A stretch of 64,000 bases of DNA from Emticicia fluvialis (GTDB lineage Bacteria > Bacteroidota > Bacteroidia > Cytophagales > Spirosomataceae): the NCBI RefSeq assembly GCF_024793945.1, contig NZ_JANUSD010000003.1, forward strand, positions 124,001 to 188,000, read 5' to 3'. Positions 61,116 through 64,000 of the stretch are shown one piece after another. Position 1 is the first letter of the stretch; each line of letters opens with the position of its first letter. The position numbers were made by a program, and so were the translations under genes. A model generated the notes under the pieces. It had not been told where the DNA came from and did no database searches. It was given only the letters and a program-made list of their open reading frames with translations.

Positions 61116-62462
61116 ATGAATAACCGTTTTTTCCTGGTCTGCTTCCTGATAGCGGCATTGGGGGCAACGCAGTTATGTGCACAGCAAACTGCGTCTGATT
61201 ATTTTGACATCGGTGTCTTAAAAAGCAAAGCCGGCGACTTTGTGGGAGCTTCTCATGCCTACAGCACTGCTATATCTATGAATCCGGACAACCCCAGCAG
61301 CTATTTCAACCGCGGCCTTGCCAAACAACAACTGAAAGACCACCGCGGGGCCATTATGGACTTTGACAAAACCATTGACCTGGACCCCAAAAATGCCCTG
61401 GCGTACTTGTTCAGAGGTAAAAGCAAAAGCGAGCAGGACGATTACCGCTCGGCCCTGCAAGACTACAACCGCACCATTGATTTAAGCGCCGACGACGCCC
61501 TGGCGTATTTGTACAGAGGCACAGCCCGCGCCAAGTTGTTTGATTACACCCGTGCCATACAAGACTTTACCAAAGTGCTGGAACTGAACACAGAAGAGGT
61601 GAACAAGTTTCAGGCTTATTTTTCGCGCGGTTTGTGTAAATCCCGCCTGGAAGATTTTCAGGGTAGTATTTCCGATTTTACAAAAGCCATTGATTTGAAC
61701 CCGAAACGCTCGCAGACTTTTGCCAGCAGGGGGTTCAGCAGGCTCAGAATAAACGATTTCACGGGCGCTATAAAAGACTTTGACGAGGCCATTAAGCTAA
61801 ACCCGGAAGATGGCGAATCTTTATATAACAGGGGTTTCAGCAAAACCAAAATTGATGATTACCGGGGTGCCATCAGCGACTTCGACAAAGCCATTGCCTT
61901 AGACAACCAGCACATAAAGGCCTATTACGGCCGCGGTTTTTGTTACAGCAGGCTTAATAATCAGAAAAGCGCCTTAAATGACCTTACCAAAGCCATTGAA
62001 ATCAATAACCCAAATATTGAATCGAAAGTGGTGTATAATGGGCGAATAACCCGGAATATTCTGGACGAACTCCGGAATCAGGTGCAGGAAAAAAGCAAAA
62101 TCAACGAGTTTTCTGATGACCGCTCAGAAGGCTACTATAGCCGCAGCATTGTGAAATTCAAAAACGGAGATGCCAAAGATGCTATTATTGACCTGAACAA
62201 GGCCATTGAGCTAAACCCGATATCGGCAGAGGCCTATTTTTTCCGTGGTTTTGTACGCTCATCTATGAATGCCCAGAAAGAAGCCCTGCAAGACTGCAAC
62301 AATGCCATTAAGCTGAACCCAAAATATGCCGAAGCCTACTACGTAAGAGGCATTATTAAACACGCCCTGGGCGACGAAAACGGTGGCTGCTACGACCTGA
62401 GCCACGCCGGAGAACTAGGCTACTCAGCCGCCTACAACGTAATACGCGAATATTGTAACTAA
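61116..62462 (+). CDS. Secreted tetratricopeptide-repeat protein
   Basis: This 448-aa protein has a signal peptide (MNNRFFLVCFLIAALGATQLC). Nine to ten TPR units then repeat with the pattern D-x-x-G-A-(I/L)-x-D-(F/Y)-(D/N)-(K/R)-x-(I/L)-D-L (for example DHRGAIMDFDKTIDLDPKNALA, DFTGAIKDFDEAIKLNPEDGES). A less regular insert lies near 310-345. The last unit ends in a Gly-rich Cys-containing segment (GDENGGCYDLSHAGELG). It likely assembles protein complexes in the periplasm. Partners unknown. Confidence 0.9.
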   Translation: MNNRFFLVCFLIAALGATQLCAQQTASDYFDIGVLKSKAGDFVGASHAYSTAISMNPDNPSSYFNRGLAKQQLKDHRGAIMDFDKTIDLDPKNALAYLFRGKSKSEQDDYRSALQDYNRTIDLSADDALAYLYRGTARAKLFDYTRAIQDFTKVLELNTEEVNKFQAYFSRGLCKSRLEDFQGSISDFTKAIDLNPKRSQTFASRGFSRLRINDFTGAIKDFDEAIKLNPEDGESLYNRGFSKTKIDDYRGAISDFDKAIALDNQHIKAYYGRGFCYSRLNNQKSALNDLTKAIEINNPNIESKVVYNGRITRNILDELRNQVQEKSKINEFSDDRSEGYYSRSIVKFKNGDAKDAIIDLNKAIELNPISAEAYFFRGFVRSSMNAQKEALQDCNNAIKLNPKYAEAYYVRGIIKHALGDENGGCYDLSHAGELGYSAAYNVIREYCN

Positions 62463-62484
62463 GCATTGCTACTTAATATAACAC

Positions 62485-62519
62485 AAAAAAGCTCCAATTC
62501 GACAGAACAGGAGCTTTTC
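62485..62519. terminator. Bidirectional terminator between convergent TPR and ligase genes
   Basis: AAAAAAGCTCC pairs with GGAGCTTTTCTT around a 14-base loop. Confidence 0.78.
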
Positions 62520-62546
62520 TTTATATTATGTATTATCAGATAATAC

Positions 62547-64000
62547 TCACAATTCAACCAGCGTTTCAGCATCACACTGATAAATAAATTGAACAGTTTC
62601 GGCCAGTTCGGCTTCTGAGAGCTTTTTCATCTGGGTATCGAAACTTCCGGCATATTTGGCTGTAATATCTTTGGCCTTGTCAATGATTTCGGCAATGAAA
62701 GGATGTTTGGGCTTACCGATTGACTGCCCGAAGTCCATGATATCGGCCTTGAACATCAGGTTCATTGGTATCTTATACATCTGCCCGTTTTTGGCAGCAC
62801 ACACCGGCACGGGTTCATACACCGGCGAAGCCGAAAACTCCCCGATTTTCTTCTGCGCTCTTTTATACAGTTCGTCAGACTCCCCGAAAATCACAGCCAC
62901 TTTTTTGCGGTGGCTGGCGCCTCGTTCTTCTATCATGCCATCCAGTTTGTCGAGCAACTGGCGTAAACTAACGGTATTCTTACCGCTTCTGATACGCTCA
63001 CGGATTGACTGGCGGATAAAATAAGTAATTGACTGCGTAACGGTAAGCCCGATTTCAGCCATTTGCTTGAATATCAATGACGACGGCGACATGCCCGGTA
63101 TGGTGTTCGGGTCATGCAGCAGCACGCGCCCGTCTGGCGTTAAAAAGCCATCTATGCGGGTTACTACACAAAAACCCAGTGTGTTGAAGGTCTTCAACAG
63201 GCTCTCGTGTATTTTATGCAGATTCTCCATGCTGGTTTCCACCGGAATCCGCTTCTTAGTTACATTCGATTTATATTTCGATTTAAAATCAAAAGTCTGT
63301 ATTTCGCCGTAAATTTCTGTTGGTGGCAGGGCAATGGCTTTGCCGTCATCATGTTGTATCACGCCGCAGCTAAACTCCTGCCCGTGTACAAACTCTTCTA
63401 TCATCACATAATCTTCGGCATGTACAGACACCACCGTGGCGGTATCGGCCGTAAACAAAACGGCATCCAGCTCTTCCATCAGGTCGGCAGGGTGCGCCAA
63501 TATTTTACCGTTTACCATTACCGGGAAACCAATACCCTCGTCCAGGTTAGAGGTTTTCTCCATAATGTGGCGTTTCTGGCGTTCGGTCAGTTTCTCCCAG
63601 TCGCTCTTCTTGAAAATCGCTTCAAAGAAACACTGGTTAACGGCCTTGGTAAACTCTTCCAGACTTCTTTTTCTGACAATGGCCACCCCGATTGATGAGC
63701 CCTGATGCGGTGCTTTTACCACAAAAGGAAAACCGATTGAGTTAATGAGATCGGTGAAAAGTTTTGAGCGGTCGGCCGATGCCCATTCTTCGCGGGTAAA
63801 GGTAATGGTCTTTTTTTGCTGGCCGGTAACAAGCGCTATCAGCTTGTTTTGCATGGGTTTGTCTATACCCACAGCAGAGCCCATGAGCCCCGGGCCCATA
63901 TAAGGTATGCCATACCACTCGAGCAAACCCTGCAAACTACCGTCTTCAGCCTGTGGGCCGTGCATAATGGTAAAGGCAAAGTCCATTATTTCCGGAAAAT
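62547..64000 (-). CDS. D-alanine--D-alanine ligase-like ATP-grasp protein, N-terminus outside window (partial)
   Basis: The frame is open to the right edge, so the N-terminus is missing. It shows the Ddl-like TIMHGPQAEDGSLQGLLEWY, an ATP-grasp lid PFVVKAPHQGSSIGVAI (the SSIGV loop), MIEEFVHGQEFSCGV, and the Mg-binding end DPNTIPGMSPSSLIFKQM. Unusually, about 120 further residues follow: KKVAVIFGESDELYKRAQKK resembles the start of another Ddl N-terminal domain, then VYEPVPVCAAKNGQMYKIPMN, and the protein ends in LVEL. It makes or joins D-Ala-D-Ala-like dipeptides for cell wall, or a related reaction. Confidence 0.82.
   Translation of the reverse strand, partial: FPEIMDFAFTIMHGPQAEDGSLQGLLEWYGIPYMGPGLMGSAVGIDKPMQNKLIALVTGQQKKTITFTREEWASADRSKLFTDLINSIGFPFVVKAPHQGSSIGVAIVRKRSLEEFTKAVNQCFFEAIFKKSDWEKLTERQKRHIMEKTSNLDEGIGFPVMVNGKILAHPADLMEELDAVLFTADTATVVSVHAEDYVMIEEFVHGQEFSCGVIQHDDGKAIALPPTEIYGEIQTFDFKSKYKSNVTKKRIPVETSMENLHKIHESLLKTFNTLGFCVVTRIDGFLTPDGRVLLHDPNTIPGMSPSSLIFKQMAEIGLTVTQSITYFIRQSIRERIRSGKNTVSLRQLLDKLDGMIEERGASHRKKVAVIFGESDELYKRAQKKIGEFSASPVYEPVPVCAAKNGQMYKIPMNLMFKADIMDFGQSIGKPKHPFIAEIIDKAKDITAKYAGSFDTQMKKLSEAELAETVQFIYQCDAETLVEL

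Overview
The window reads as a chromosomal segment of a Bacteroidota bacterium, most likely of the Cytophagales/Spirosomaceae type. I cannot name a genus. The evidence is Bacteroidota-style -7 promoter elements (TAnnTTTG) at about 27046, 29512, 43493, 56376, 59098 and 61046, a lack of strong Shine-Dalgarno sites, and a family content typical of that phylum: DUF4261, DUF6265, DUF6428, a ThuA/sugar dehydrogenase/cytochrome c fusion, NrtR-like NUDIX regulators and TolC-HlyD-ABC export operons. Genes are dense, and most intergenic gaps hold hairpin terminators or dispersed repeats.

Layout. 1-1.2 kb: end of a thiamin operon (thiD, tenA). 1.3-4.1 kb: two DUF4261 paralogues and a helical protein of unknown role. 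4.8-8.7 kb: a TSUP permease and a stress block (Hsp20, HMA-like protein, universal stress protein, SDR). 9.1-12.5 kb: the most interesting locus, a stand-alone lasso-cyclase-like asparagine synthetase homologue surrounded by four tiny precursor genes. All four encode a KK(K/T)W-x-x-P leader and a core with Gly1, Glu8 and a C-terminal Ser. No lasso protease (B) or dedicated exporter lies beside it. 13-16 kb: YciI protein, an ArsR-C-terminus-like miniprotein and a type P3B Mg2+ ATPase. 17.3-19.9 kb: an AT-rich arsenic operon (arsR, DUF6428, phosphatase-like arsenate reductase, acr3) with a palindromic operator. 20.4-26 kb: remnants of a phage/plasmid-like replication and control module (DnaC-like loader, O-like initiator, XRE-S24 repressor, small HTH-like protein). 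27-34 kb: a Fic protein, then a TetR-controlled tripartite exporter whose ABC subunit has lost its Walker A Lys. 34.7-42.3 kb: lipoprotein, AraC regulator, polysaccharide deacetylase, NhaA, a Crp/Fnr regulator with an FNR-like box, and a CDF transporter. 42.8-48.3 kb: a receiver-only response regulator, an AT-rich Cys-rich lipoprotein plus small membrane protein pair (toxin/immunity-like), a Cu+ P-type ATPase and an NrtR-like NUDIX regulator with a nearby perfect palindrome. 48.5-64 kb: a 1143-aa ThuA-dehydrogenase-cytochrome fusion, a multi-PAS histidine kinase, RDD protein, argS, glutathione peroxidase, menA, an OmpA lipoprotein, a TPR protein and the C-terminal part of a D-Ala-D-Ala-ligase-like ATP-grasp protein.

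A striking genome-level feature is a dispersed array of degenerate octamers (CACTAATT/CACTCATT/CGCTCAAT types with GC-rich inserts). It appears in about ten intergenic clusters and usually starts exactly at, or even supplies, the stop codon of the adjacent gene. Other dispersed hairpin families (CGTGCCACG, GGTAGAGCCGC, CCTCC/GGAGG and a 46-bp REP-like palindrome) are also present. No rRNA, tRNA, CRISPR array or intact insertion sequence was seen.
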